Positions 1 through 13,800 of a DNA stretch of 64,000 bases are shown one piece after another; position 1 is the first letter of the stretch, and each line of letters opens with the position of its first letter. The stretch is taken from assembly GCF_910592395.1 (NCBI RefSeq), contig NC_088310.1:5153501-5217500 (forward strand), written 5' to 3'. This stretch comes from Lineus longissimus (lineage: Eukaryota > Nemertea > Pilidiophora > Heteronemertea > Lineidae). The translations under genes were made by a program, and so were the position numbers. Under the pieces are notes generated by a model that was given only the letters and a program-made list of their open reading frames with translations, searched no databases and had not been told where the DNA came from.

Positions 1-2908
1 TTTTTCATCTAAACTCTTCATATGCATTACACCCTTTTTAAAGAAGTACCGAGTTGCCCAACAGGGCCTGGATTTACCCTTCAATTTAACCAAGTTAATA
101 GCAGCTTTTGAGTCGAAGCTGCTACTTCTAATCGATTCAATTGCACCTTTGTAGTTACTTTTCAAAGTATCCATTTTTGAGAAGAAAACAGTTATGAACT
201 GAATATATTTCATTCTCAAACAACTAATATTGCAAAGGTAAAGTGATCACTTAAATGCATTCTGGCTGACAGACAGGTTCATCGTATTATTGCACTGCTC
301 CTGGATTAACCAGCTGCCTGCCTAGTACAATTTTGGTAACTCAAATTGAAGCCTACATTTACCTAACTTTGAGAACTACGTCAAAGCAAAGAATTAAACA
401 AAACTTTTCCTGAAAAACATGGCTGAAACACACTTATTTCAGCCAAGAGCGAAATGAACTGCATACTTCTAAAAGGGTAAATAGAAGTAGAATTTAACTA
501 AAATCGATTTTACACCATCCTTGAAATTGAAATAGAGTAAATAAACTTCTTCTCTGATGATAAAATTAAAAGCGAAATATAAAATACCGTATGATGTCCC
601 AATTTCTAACTTTCCTTGATGCAACCAATTACATATCATTAAGTCTTAGAATGACTTGATACCATGGAACATATCACACCAGTAATAGTCAAGTAACTGA
701 CCCCTCCCTATTTGGAAGATTAAAATCAAACCATTATAGCATACTGAAAAATTCTAAAAAAAAAAATCTAAAGTTTCATATGAAACATGAAATTGTCACC
801 AAACCCAAGACGTTGTACAACAATATTGAGGACAGCAAGACCAAAGTTTCGAAGACCATGTCAAGCATAGTACCAGGAGAGGGAATCCTCCACCAAATGC
901 GACCAGTTGTAAAATTGTCTACAGAAATGCAAAGTTATCTACAAGCTACAAATATCATATTGACATTGTAAGTATATGACACTATTAGGTCTACTTCATT
1001 TCAAGTCAAGGTTAAGAGTCTGTCCAGGTTTGAGACACAGAAGTTGTACCGCATTTACCATGGATCGATTCGTTAACTTTGACTTTTAACATGGAGATTG
1101 AAACCAAACCTGGTAAGAATACACCCCTGAAATATCATTCATCGTATAAAAATGTTATGAGCAATAAAATCGCATCATTAATGAAAGAACTAATTCAAAT
1201 CATTCTCATTGACCAGAACTACCCAGTGCGAACCTGACCATTGAGACTATGCCACAAAAACCTCCAGAGACCCTAGGTCTTTTAAAATCACCAATCCTCC
1301 TTTAAATGACACTAGATACAGCTAACACCGCGTTATCTTGCTGCCTCTTCACCTTCTGCGCATGTCAAAGTGGCATCAAGTCCACAGCCAGGCAGTTTTG
1401 CATCATAAGAGAAATGAAACCCCTGTGTAAACCCCAATTCTGCATAGTGACAACTAAAACTCCTTTTTTTCATTTTGTAATGTTTTCTTATAGATTTGTA
1501 CAAAATATATATTCGACCTACTCAACTAGAGTGTGTCTCAAGAAGTCTGACAGAACAGCTGTACAGGAGATATAAGACTATGTACAGTTATGTACGAAAC
1601 TTCTGGCAAACTTCAAATGAAACCACCGATGGTTTAGGCCACTAGTATTTTATTTCCTGGTTTATGGGACAGCCAACCTGAATTTTGGGATTTTCAGATC
1701 TGACAACCATGTGAACATGTCATTGAAGTTTTAAGTTTTCTACAAAGTTGCAATGACGAACCCGCCATGACACATTTTTTCACATATTCCTTTAAAAAAG
1801 AGAGTTTTTAACCATGTTTTTCCCAACGAGAACTGCCTCAGAAACCAACAGACAAAAACATGTGACCTTATGACAGTTTAAACATGGTGCACATGCCCAT
1901 ATATTCATATAGCTGAAGATGCACCAATTTACAAACATTCGACATTTTTAAATACTTCACACCATTCTCACCACTCAGCAATGTTTCACAACCGACAAGT
2001 TCCAACGAATATTCTTCATAAGTTAATTTTTATGATGAGACTGACGACAGTGTTGAAACTCCAGAATAAATAAATCGAATCATTGCCACTTCAAATCAAA
2101 TACATGTATCAATTCTTCAATTATTGCAGTGAAAAGTGACAATGTGAGATCTTTCTTCATCTTAGAATTCTATTGAACAATTTTACTATTTCAACCAAAC
2201 AAATTGGTCATGATCAAATTCATTCAAATCCATGGAATAGAAATCGCAGATAATTTGGCATTTTGTAATATCTGATGAACATCTGACTAATAAACAAATA
2301 GTTTTCCAACTTTTATTACATGACCACTCAGGGAAGAGTATTCATGCATAATTCATCAAGTTGAACACGCAGTACACCAATGTCAAAATGACAACACTTT
2401 AATTGGGCCGACAAATTAAATAAATCAAAATTTAATTTTGGCTTTAATCAGTTTGAACTATGATCTGTTTTATTGATACACGATTGACAGAAAACATCTG
2501 TTGGCAGAAATTGAATTTCAAAACAAACTTTCAAAATATATATCACGAAAAAAAGAACTTTTTTGTAAACATCATAATAGCCCCTTGAACTTATTTCAAA
2601 CAATAAGAATGGGCTCTTTGACTTTGAGCCCTTTATTCATCAACCTTGAGCCCTCGATTAAGGGTCCCTCGAGTCCTCACGCAACCTCCGACACCCTCCC
2701 CCCCCCATTCGGGAGGTCTATGGTCTGAAACACATCTCAATAATAGCTGGATTGACTCTACATTTATCCTACGCGAAACAGTTTTCAACTCAGAAATTTC
2801 TTTCCCTCACACCAATTCCTTAATACAAAACATGCTTGTTCACTTGTGTTCATATTTATCACAATATAAATCTTCAGAACACGAAAAAATATAATGATCA
2901 TTATCAAG

Positions 2909-2910
<2 letters not shown>

Positions 2911-2943
<33 letters not shown>
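2911..2943. repeat. AAT trinucleotide microsatellite
   Basis: About eleven AAT units in a row, flanked by imperfect copies (GATAAT). The repeat opens false reading frames on both strands, giving poly-isoleucine on plus and poly-tyrosine on minus. Confidence 0.95.
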
Positions 2944-4760
2944 TGATAATAATAACTGGAAGAACCTTATTGTCTGGGCTAGACCTTATGCACAGCAACC
3001 TTTGCAAATGGCAACTGAAGTCTGTGATCCAAAACAAATTGTAATGAAAATTCCCCCAGCTATCTTTTCAAGAACAAGAAATGGTAGTGATAAATGTCAT
3101 CATCAAAAGTTAAAGGTCAAGTTCTGAAGTGGCTGCTGTGTTGACTGAGTGACCCACCAATCATTATGCTTTGTGTAAGCGCCACCTTTACATTAAAGTG
3201 TCCACCGATCGACTCAGGTTAGAATAAATGGACTATAGTTCTAGATATACAATGTACTTCTCAATCATTAAATCTATTGGTTCCTGGGTATACATGTATA
3301 ACAACTTAACTATTTGTAAATACAACAAAATTGTATGAGGAAAATGACACTTGAACAGTTCAATGGAAAATATAATACTTCCATTAAAACTTACCATACA
3401 TTACTGGTACCAAAATGAGTTTCAATTTATTTGCATAAGTTCTGTACAAGGTGCCCAGAAACCTATAGAGCACTACTTGCGGATACCATGATGTACAGAT
3501 CAGACTGTTCTCAATATTTCAACGAGTAATTTCAGCACTTGTGAGTTTCTTGCCACATTTCTACAGGTCCAAGTGCCCGCATGGTATCTCAATGAACACT
3601 AGTCCTACAACATTCACCCGGATACAACACAAGTTCGAAGTTTTGGCAAAGACTTCACCATTTTTCATTTCACAAAAACGATGTAATCAAATTCTTTGGC
3701 ATTCTATTGGGTCGAAGATATGGGTTGTGTCTCACTTGCTAACTATATCCCTTTATACCGTCAATTCGTTGAACAGCCTAACCAATGCACCACAATTATT
3801 ACATCATGTAGGCATTTTGATCATGATTATGATTATGGCAGTACCCAAACTAAATTACAATACAATAATATTTACAAATTAAGAGACCCAAACCAGTGCA
3901 AGTTACACTATTACATGAACGTACATCTATATCACATTGTGTTCCTCATTGGTTAATACTTCATTACTGCCCCAAATTAAGATTTTCCAAGTGTATTTAA
4001 ATTCGTGTTAACATTTCGCACAAATTGCACACGGCGGAAATAAATTTTGGCAGTTTGTTTCATTCATAAATACAACTAAAGCACAGAGTAAGACGACAGC
4101 CTTGGCCCCTTTGGACAAGACTTTGAACACATGCCTGTACACTGCTGCACCCTGGTGGTGATCAACAAAATTTCAAAGCTAAATGCTGTAGAAATGGCAT
4201 AAAATATCCGTGCAGGATGAGCAATATTTGCACAAATACGACATCAGGTCATTTAACAGACATCAAAGCCACATACAAGTGTGTACTTGTATTCACTTTG
4301 TGCACAGAGAAGCACCTAAACACATTAAAACAAGTGAAATTGAGCCAGAAACACTCAAGACATGGTGTAGGGGGGAAGCAGCATCCATATTAGATTCAAA
4401 CACCGCACCAAAGGTTTGTAGAGAAAATACCAGATTAGAAACGACCCATGATTAGTTAAAACAATACTTTCCATACTGAGCATTGACAATATCGCGAACG
4501 TCAAAACACAAGCTTGTCAACTGCCTATTTCACATGACTGCACCTAGTTCAAATACTGCTGACATATGGAGCGAATTGGCTGTGCGTCCATTTCAGGAAT
4601 TTCAAATTCCCTGTACGCCATGCCACAGTTTGCTAGTTTGTTTCAAAATAAACCACATTATGAACACATAACAACGCTAAAGTGTGACCTAGTCCTCACC
4701 AGCAGCAGATTCAAAATGCAGATCGACTATTTAAAGCCTGTTGAAAATTTCCCAAAACAA

Positions 4761-4766
4761 TTTATT
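4761..4766 (-). terminator. Candidate FOXN poly(A) signal
   Basis: The minus strand reads AATAAA about 95 bases past the FOXN stop codon. It is the first canonical hexamer downstream. Others follow further left, so this may be only one of several cleavage sites. Confidence 0.35.
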
Positions 4767-4861
4767 GAAACTGTTATTAATAAATATCGTCCTGAGTTGC
4801 CTGGCTAAAATGCTGGACACAGTTTTTTTAATCAGTGCTGTGTAATTTTTCTCTCCTGCTG

Positions 4862-7800
4862 TTAAGAACTGACGTTCATCTCCTTCTTCACGACAATACT
4901 GTTATTGTTATTCACGGGACTAATCGACCGCATCGGAACAATATGCGACGTTTTGATGCCGGCTAAATTCAGCAGCGCATCTGCTCCTGACATGATCTTG
5001 GCCGCTTCTTCCTCCTCCTGCATAATGACACGGCTGTACCGTTTCTTCACGGGAAGCGACAACATTTTGAATTTCCGCTGTAAGATTTCGCTCTGGTCCT
5101 CCATCTTGGAGTCGCTCTCATCATAATCGCTTGCATCGCTATTGTAACTGCCGTCTGAAGATTCAACGTCGCTAAACGCTTCGTTGCCTTTGTGGCCAAA
5201 TTCGTACTCTTCGTCAATTGAGGAGCGAGTTGAATTTGGGCTGCCTAATGGTCCTTCCTGCGAACTGCTGACACTATAGGTGTGATCTTCGCTGGGACTA
5301 GATGTATAGACTATAGGAGATCCTGAACGCTTCTTTGTGCTGTAAGGACTGGAAAGAAAATGGAAATATTACAATACAAATCAACAGCAATTTCACAGAA
5401 CTACTTTGTAAACAGATGCTACATAATCAACCTTTGCCAGCACAGTGTTGAGGCAACGTCAACCATCGTCCTAACTAATCCCTGATGTTGCTATACATGG
5501 TTTGTATGATATCCCAAAATGATAACCAACATTAAACCATATCACGATATAGACACCAGTCTTATGTGTTGAGTATACATTTCTTCATGTTTTACCTGAA
5601 TCTTCTCCGATGGTTTTTCTCCGAGCCAAACTCAGGCGGCGACGGTGACCGGTCACGATAGTTCCGTCCGTTTGTTCCATTTTGAAACACATTCAAAGGA
5701 GTGAGAGGTTTCAACCGGGGATCTGAAGAAAGATATTCAGGAACTATGAGAATGGAAGGTTCAAGTAGAAAGCAACTAACTAAAGATTAGTCAAGAGAAC
5801 ATTTTCAATTTCCAGGTTGTTCACTCCCATTTCCACAGCCTCATATTGCGTGAAACAGGCGGGATAAGACACCAATACTGCTCCTCTTTTTAAAGATAAC
5901 CACTTACTTTCTGACGCCCGATATGAACCAGATCCTCCCTTCAGCGAGACAAGTGTGTTGGCAACATCGATATCCAGCTCTAAAAGACGAGGCAGAGAAT
6001 TATTAGATTGGACCGCAAAAGATATGAAGCAAATAAGCCAAATTTTTTGAAAAGCATCACTTCAACACTTTTTTCATCACACCCAGATATATGCAGAGCC
6101 AGTTAATGAACATTAACCATGTACTGATTGTACTCAGTTCATAAGGAGTTAAAATTGAGCCCTGGCATCCAGGAATTAGTGATTCTAATTTGTCGAGTAT
6201 TATGCTTTTATGATATTGAAACTAGACTGCAGATGTGACACCGAGAAGCCTTCGACATTGAACAGTAATTATCCGCCGAGGACTAGATTGATTAGCTGCT
6301 TAATATTCAAAGGGAAAGCGTGTTCACCAGTATTCAGAGATGCGAGGCAAACTCTTGAAATGAAATCCAATAAATGTAATTTCTTATACAACACTTTTAA
6401 ACTGTCCCAAAGTACTTCACATACATTCTTAAGCCTAATTCAGGAACCTTTCTGTAGAAACTATAAGGAGCACACATACTGCAAAACACTAGGCCATTAC
6501 CGGCTAGTTGCACTTACTGAGTGGCACCAGTTGAGACTTGAACGGGTGACACAATCACAATTCAGACGCTCTTCAACTGTGTCATCGCACTTCTTCTTTT
6601 TCAGCGTTGCTTGCCTAAAGTGTTTTATAATTTGCCACTGCAATTGGGCACCGCAAGGTCTTACTGAACCTAGTGGCTTTGTCTTCGAAGGGAAAATACT
6701 ATGTTACTTACCTGAGTTAAGTTTAGACTGAGCAAGCCTCTTGCTAAGAAACGGGAACAAATCTGAAACAGACAGAATACTGTTATATGACACATAATAA
6801 CCGAACAGGAATGAAAGGTACTTTATGTTTGCAAATCGCAAACATTTCTGAAAAAAATTAAATTTTCACAATTTTTATTTTTGCGGATTCTTTTGTAATT
6901 CTTATCAATCTAACTTTTCATACTTTTGCATTGCTCTGATAGTCTATTATTGCATATGTTTCCCCGAATTAGTTATAACTTCAAACTACAGAATTAGGCA
7001 TCCTATTTTGTGCCTCAGCTCAACTGAATCAACCCCAGTGGCTGTGTGTCTAATAATAGCCCCAGCTAAACACACAAGTAAAACAGGACAAAGATTTGAG
7101 GAGCAGAAGGAACGGGTTGCCTCTTTGTGCGCGCGTGCCAGACGCGGTAACGCACACAATCGATGCCACCATCAACAGACCACATCCACAGCCATGATGG
7201 GCTCTCGTTGACACTCGTAACCATGGTAACCACTTAGGTCCCATACAGGGATGCTGCGTGTAGCTAGTTTTCTAATGAATTAAAAGTATAGGTCTGGCAA
7301 GATTCGGTTAGGATGGATTTTAGTAGCAGTTAACTAGATAGCTGTATGGTGTTTTATATTTTGAGCGGAGTATAGTGGAAATGTTTGCCAAATATGACAC
7401 TTACTTCCTTTTTGAAATGTCTCCAATCCAAATACCCTTGGTTCAATATTTGGACGAATGGGGAAAAAATGCTTGATGTATAGGTAAAGTTTACTTACGA
7501 GGTGAGGGGGTATTAATGTTGATGCGTGTGGTGAGTGGAAGAGGCCTGTGTGCTCTGAAAGAAAACAAACAAGAAATGGTCAAACAAAATAAAACAACGT
7601 GTGAAAATAAAACATAACATGTGCATATTGCAGGAGACATCGATGTGAATAGGCTGTAAGAGTGTGGGGGTTTGAATAGGACAAGGTTGAGTAAAACAGC
7701 AGATATCTATTTGCTAGATTCTGAAATAAAACATAAATAAAAGCTTATGAATTCTGATGAAATTGTGTTTACCTCTCATTTTGGCGCACCTCATTGAATT

Positions 7801-10800
7801 TAGCAAAAATATCATTTTTTGATGTGAATCCCAATCTTTTGAAAATCAATGCAAACTGTGCCTGAACATAAGTCTAGTTGCTTATATCTAACAATGGTAT
7901 AGATACAGGCATACGAAAATAGTGGGCTACCGTACGTTTAACTTCATTTACAAATGCAAGGCTACTTTTCCAAAATCAACTCGCTTGAAAGATCCGCAGC
8001 ACAAGCTATAGACATGAAATGAGCATCGCGTGACTAATTTCGTACTCTCAAGGCTAATGTTAGCGAAATGTTTTAGCTAACAAGCTAAAAGACATAAATA
8101 ACGTCGGAATACAGGATAACACACCATTTATCTCGAATCAATCAAGGAAAACGCCATAAGATAAATGATCAGTGACAGGAATAACAGTCTCTCAAAACAA
8201 GCATGAATAATAGATTGGAAAATTGGTAGCAAGGTGGATCTCTGATCATGCTGACTCTTGTTAGCATATATTGCTTCCCAGGAAAAGTCACTTAACAATT
8301 TATCACATGATAGGTGATTTTGAAGTCAGATTGGTCAATTCAGCATCTGTCATTCTGTCCACACTTTTGCCACCTGAACGAGTTTTTTCACTTGCCCTAG
8401 CTGGCATAAGGTACTAAAGAAGTGGAAAATGAAGCAAAGTGTTTGGGCAAGGTCACAAGTAATGTGACAGTTTTTGGTACCGAATCCACCAAGTTCGAAT
8501 TAGAAGTCGCATTATCCTAGTGTGCCTGATACTGACTTAATTAGGAAATAATCTCCAGTCTGATGACATCCTCGTCAGATCAACCGTCCCTATCTTGTGC
8601 ATTTCATTATCGACAGATTTAATTATTATTCAGTGATGAGCACGGCATCTTTGGAAACCATGGCAACTAAAGGAAGTCATTTGGGGCCGGTAATGGCCCG
8701 GTCACTTCATGACTTTGGCGAAATGAACATGACTACGAGTTTGTTAATTGCTGAATCTTTTTCACTATAGGAATAGGAACAGCAAGATAGCAACAACAAC
8801 AATTTCAAGTAAGAACCATAGATAGGTTGTGAACACCCATCATCCCTGGGCAAATATGCAGCAACAAGGCCACAAACCAAATACAGACACAACTAAACTA
8901 AAACACTCCTTTCTACTCCCCACCAGAGGGCAGAGCACTGAAAAAATCCGATGCTATTTCTGGAACTAGAAATATGTAACCGATGATGTTTTTCCGCATG
9001 TCTGCTTCGAAGGACAATGATAGTTTTGTTTTATGAGTAGAATAACGGATTCCGGTCGACAAGTCAGCGGGATCGATAAATGCACTAGAAATCCGATGGG
9101 TTCATCAAGCAGGTAAGATACCGCGACCACCAACAACCCATATCAACGGGCGCGGCTCCATCCAAGTCTGCGGGGTTTTACAGGTCGGGGATTATTGTTT
9201 CAAGGTGTATCAGTCTGGGGAAAAATACAGCCTGGGGATTGGGGATTATAGCTCCAAGGCCTCGTCTCTCTAAAATAAGGGGGTGCACCCTGCCTTTTGC
9301 AATGGGGGTTCAGTCATATATAGTTGGGGGATGTTCAAATTTATATCACCAGCACTTCGACTCCACTATGTCTCTCTATTTATAACTTCAAACTGATCAT
9401 GGCCGCTGTAATCTACTGCTGATCATGGGTAAAACATGACACAAGGATGCACATATCAGTGCCATGACCAATTTCACTTCATTGTACATGTAGATTTAGT
9501 TTAAATAATTTAACCAATAAATTAATTTTGTTTTTACACAAAAATGTCCAAACTAGCCTTGGAAATTTTGGCCAGCCTTCTCGGCAGGCTCGAGGCAAGG
9601 GCGGAAAAGGTGCATTGCGTTCAATGCGTTGCTAGGTTACATATATACAATCAAGATGAGTTCAATAAACTGTGCGCAATACAGCCGATTTAGCATAGTG
9701 GTACGAGCAAATTTTAAATACAGTCAACAAGAATAATAAATACTTACGATAAACATGCAGTACAATGCAATTATAAACAACTTTTCAAGTGATTTTGCTC
9801 ATGAATAAATTGAGGTTTTATTGTTTATTAATCGGTCGTCTACCTGTACAACAGGACAAAACAATACAACAGATTCCGTAACAACCAACTTCTGGTGATT
9901 GTTTGAATGTAAGACGGCCGGAGCAACAGTAATAGTTCACATTGCTATAGAAGTGACATCACTTAATAATGCAACCTGGTTTTGATGTCATCCATACACT
10001 AATAGTGTTTTGTCATATATATTTTGGGTCGCTTAATCCTACAGAATCTGAGATAAGCTTCAGGCTAATGAGCTGTTTGGTTTATTGCCTATAGCCCAGC
10101 AGACAAAGCACCCTAAGATATTGTGTGACGTCATCGCTGCATCTCTTCCTCAGACCCCCCTGCTGAGCAGCTGGGCCATTTGTCCCAATGTCATATGCCT
10201 CATTTCTTTGAAGACCGTCAGAGCATTAAATCTTAAGTTGTTTATCTCGTTTCCATAGAAACCGTTCATTCTCTCACTCCAATTGACTTCTGCTGTCGAT
10301 GCCTCAATAGGTTCATAGTCTGCTGATATGACGTCCATGAATTAACCCACTTTTTGTCTAAATATCTTGCATAACTCACACAAGTGAATCCACTAAGTAA
10401 CGAGGTTGGTGACGATTACCCAGGGTGAAGATAAAAGACTAATCACAAAGCCCAGAAGTCAACGAATCAGTGCTCACTTTACACGGAACACAGCATCAAG
10501 TGCCATCTATGCTGTGCGCTGCACCCTCCAAACAAAATGAAGGTTCAGGTGCCAATAATGAAAAAATAAAGCTAGGAATATCTTTGCTAACCTAGGTGGC
10601 AAATATCTTGTCGGTTAATTGATTATCAGCAATGTTGCGAGATGGCCAGCAAAAACTGAACGATTTGAAAAGTACTATTTCTGGTCAAGAAGACGTAAAA
10701 GTATCATACTGAGTGGATGGTTCGAAACGGACACGCTGCTGTCAAACATTGCTGTAATTATCTGGTGAATAAGCAAAGTCAAATCGCCGATGATGGAGGA

Positions 10801-13800
10801 AATTGTACCACTTGTCAATCTCATTTCCTGTTCCTGTTCAATTGCCGAGCGTAGTAAGCGACACTCTGTTCAATCGTGTCGAAATTATCGTTCATTTGTG
10901 TTGCCACTCATCTTGGCGATTTATCAACGTACGATTGGTTAGTGACGGCATTATGGTGTGGTGTGGGCTGCCGCAATGCCGCTAAAGAGCACGAGCACTT
11001 CAGAGATCTGAGCAATTATTTCGCCTTTATTAATGCGCCAGTTGGGATCTGGATAATTCATACAGTCTATTTTCGCTTGTATCCCCAATCTCCTCTTCAA
11101 AGTTGATGTTGCCTGACTGAATCTTGATTTAGGTCATTTTTGGCCAGGATTATTCTTAAAGGGGGACTATAGGGGGAGGCATATTGGTGATCTTCAGGCG
11201 ACCTGTGTGCACAGTAAGGGATCTGGGTTGGTGTTTGATTTAAGGAATTGAACCCGAGGCGGAGGACCTTGGTTGAGTTACCAAGACACTCGAGGGTGGA
11301 GCTAAAATACAGTCCAAACCCGAGCCGACAGGCGAGGGTTTGGACGAAATTTTAGCTCCACCCGAGAGTGTCTTGGTAACTCAACCAAGGTCCGAAGCCG
11401 AGGGTTCAATTTCTATTCTAAAATACCTCAAACTTAAAAAGATAGGCCACGAAATAACTTGAATATGTGCGAATTTGGCAAATTCCATCCATCGCCTGCC
11501 CGGAGCGCCGGTAGCGCCGTTGTTTACATTATGTTACGGCAGCCCGTATAGGAAGTCCGGATCGGCTCGCTCAAGTGACGCTAAAATCCGCGCAAATGGG
11601 CTATTTGGAGCGTTTTTCTCAGCAAATATGTGTAGTGCTCATTAAAAAACTTAGGGTGGTTGATGCTTCCTTGGCTGATTTGTGTTTGAAGCAGTGTTTT
11701 GAGAGCCTCAAACTTCTGAAGTGAGCTGTGTGCATGGTTCCACATTTTAGTGCAACCCGAGGGAACTTTGGTAGAGCATCTTGGTTGTGTGTCCAAAACA
11801 CTCCACTCTCAGAACGAGACTTATGCATTTTCCATTTAAAAGTTGACTTTACGGTACCAAGGTATTTTAGAATCAGCAATAATCATATTCTTCATTCAAG
11901 CATGAAGAGTTAAGATGTACTGAAAATTGAAGCTACAGACCCAGCAGTAGTTCGCAGTCAGCGACTTTTTGAAACTTATCTGGCCTATGAGGCTCTCGCA
12001 TTCAGTCTCCCTTAATTTGTATGCTCATCAGAAATCAGGTTTATCCTCAATCTTGTTCTTCTTTCTGCAGCTTTATATGGTGCTACCTCAAGAGTCAACT
12101 TCATCAGACAGCGAGAATGTCATCCTAAATCAGGCTGACCAGACTAAAGTTGATTGGAACAAGAGATGACATTTGACTGCAATTGTTTCTCTCACACTTG
12201 ACTGCCCAAATAAGATCATTAAACGGCTCATCGACTTTATCTACCATTATAGCGGAATGACTTCTACGAAAATGGCTGATCATCCCTTCCAAATCATCTC
12301 ATCTCTTAATTAATGTCTGCTGGAAATTGATCACTTTAAAACAGCGACTGCAGCCACATAAGAATTGGTGAGATCAAGTTGCTTTGCAAACAAGCAATTT
12401 TAATTGCTGCGACCTCATCACATGCATGTGATTACATAGCACAAGCAACCAAAGCCTGCCGCAGTTCCTCCCTTTAACGCGACTAAATCCAATCTAAATT
12501 CAACCACAACTGATTTATTCTGCAGCGCTGAAAACGGCACGAACCCTCAACTGGTGATGACAAATTAAACATCGGAGAAAAACCAGTTCTCAAGTGACAT
12601 TCATGAGAATATAGAGACTGCTAATATCTTCATGATCACGCCACGAAACTCGTTAAGTCAGGAGCCAAACAATAAGGTCAACAGGACCAGGGTTCAGAAT
12701 CCAATAATTTTCAGCCGTCTTTACGTTAAGCAAAGCATCATCGGTAACCATGGAAATGTAACACCATGAAAAATGGCCAGGATGTTCATCGGGGATGCAA
12801 GGAGCCATAACCCAGAAAGATCGTCATATTTTATCGCATGACGTAAATACGTTATTATCAACACAGTCACAGAAGAAACATGAGGTAAAGACAAAGGAAG
12901 TATGGGAGATGTAACATTTGTCACTTGAGGCCTGCAATATGGTATCACACCAAATGCCACAAGAGGATAACTGCGATGGGCCACTTGCCTCTGGAGAATC
13001 AGGGCTTTTTTAAATGGTCTTAGTTTGGTGAATTTCGAGTATGTTGTTAACACATCAAAATGAAACTGCAGGAATATCTGCCCTCATTACACCTAAATCA
13101 GCTATAAGATTGCAGTGGCAGCAAGTGAGCAACAGAAGACAGCCACAATGAATCATTGCAGTTATCGCCCCTCTCAAGGGAAACATCAGCGCAATCTAAA
13201 GGAAATCAGGGTATTTCTAAATAGAATCAGGACAAACAAGGAATTTCTCTGCAAACCTTTCATGTGCAAATTCGCAGCGCATGCCTCACACAGCGCCTAT
13301 TCTTCTTCAGACAATTTCATCAAATTTCTCATGAATGAAACTAAAATATCGACACACGCCTCAGGTTATTCTGGAGGACAATTCAGTGAATGATGGCTGT
13401 ACCAAAAGACAAGATGAAGGTGACCTTGCTTTGTCAGTCACTCTTTGGACAACTGGCAACGAATAGCTGAAGCAAAAGCTGTATCTCTTGAATTAAAAAT
13501 TAGCTTTTTCTCAGTTGAATACAGCATCAGCGAACTGCTGTTACTCGAATTATAAGCCTTTCATTGTAAACTCTAATTTGAGTACCTAGTTTTGTTTTCT
13601 ACTTACCCTGAGAGTGCATACTGAGGCTGTGGGCTGGCAAGCATTTGCAGCTGATGATAGGGGTGATACGGGGTCTTCTTGAGCGCCTGTAATAAGTTCG
13701 GCCGGTACTCCGGGTCGATGCACCATAACGATCCTTTGCCAATACTCTGCAAATAGAAATGAGAAGAGACCGTCATAAACACTGCCTTCATAATTTGGGT

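Larger units (their letters stand above)
1..4861. other. FOXN downstream region, probable 3' UTR and intergenic DNA
   Basis: No coding gene is recognised here. The open frames present are short (at most 113 codons), AT-rich and resemble no family I know. The FOXN stop codon lies at 4862-4864 on the minus strand, so the right-hand part should be its 3' UTR. Several minus-strand AATAAA hexamers exist, so the end of the transcript cannot be fixed. The region also holds an AAT microsatellite near 2911. Confidence 0.5.
7555..13606. other. FOXN intron 2 (about 6 kb)
   Basis: No coding exon is recognised inside. It holds an RFX-like site at 7130-7230, a CTCF-like site at 8920, a GC-rich block with a diverged repeat near 9187-9260, and the fold-back repeat at 11245-11412. 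A GC-rich stretch at about 11480-11600 directly follows the fold-back repeat and may belong to the same transposon. Open frames of up to 110 codons look like chance. Confidence 0.6.

Noticed and set aside
2840-3127. Poly-tyrosine and poly-isoleucine frames
   Set aside because: They are produced by the AAT microsatellite on the two strands.
6210-6731. 173-codon plus-strand frame, the longest uninterrupted single-frame ORF apart from the FOXN exon
   Set aside because: It runs antisense across the FOXN 51-base exon, has no recognisable domain, and has the composition of translated intron.
10150-10338. 62-codon minus-strand frame in FOXN intron 2
   Set aside because: It has protein-like composition, but no splice sites consistent with FOXN and no recognised family.
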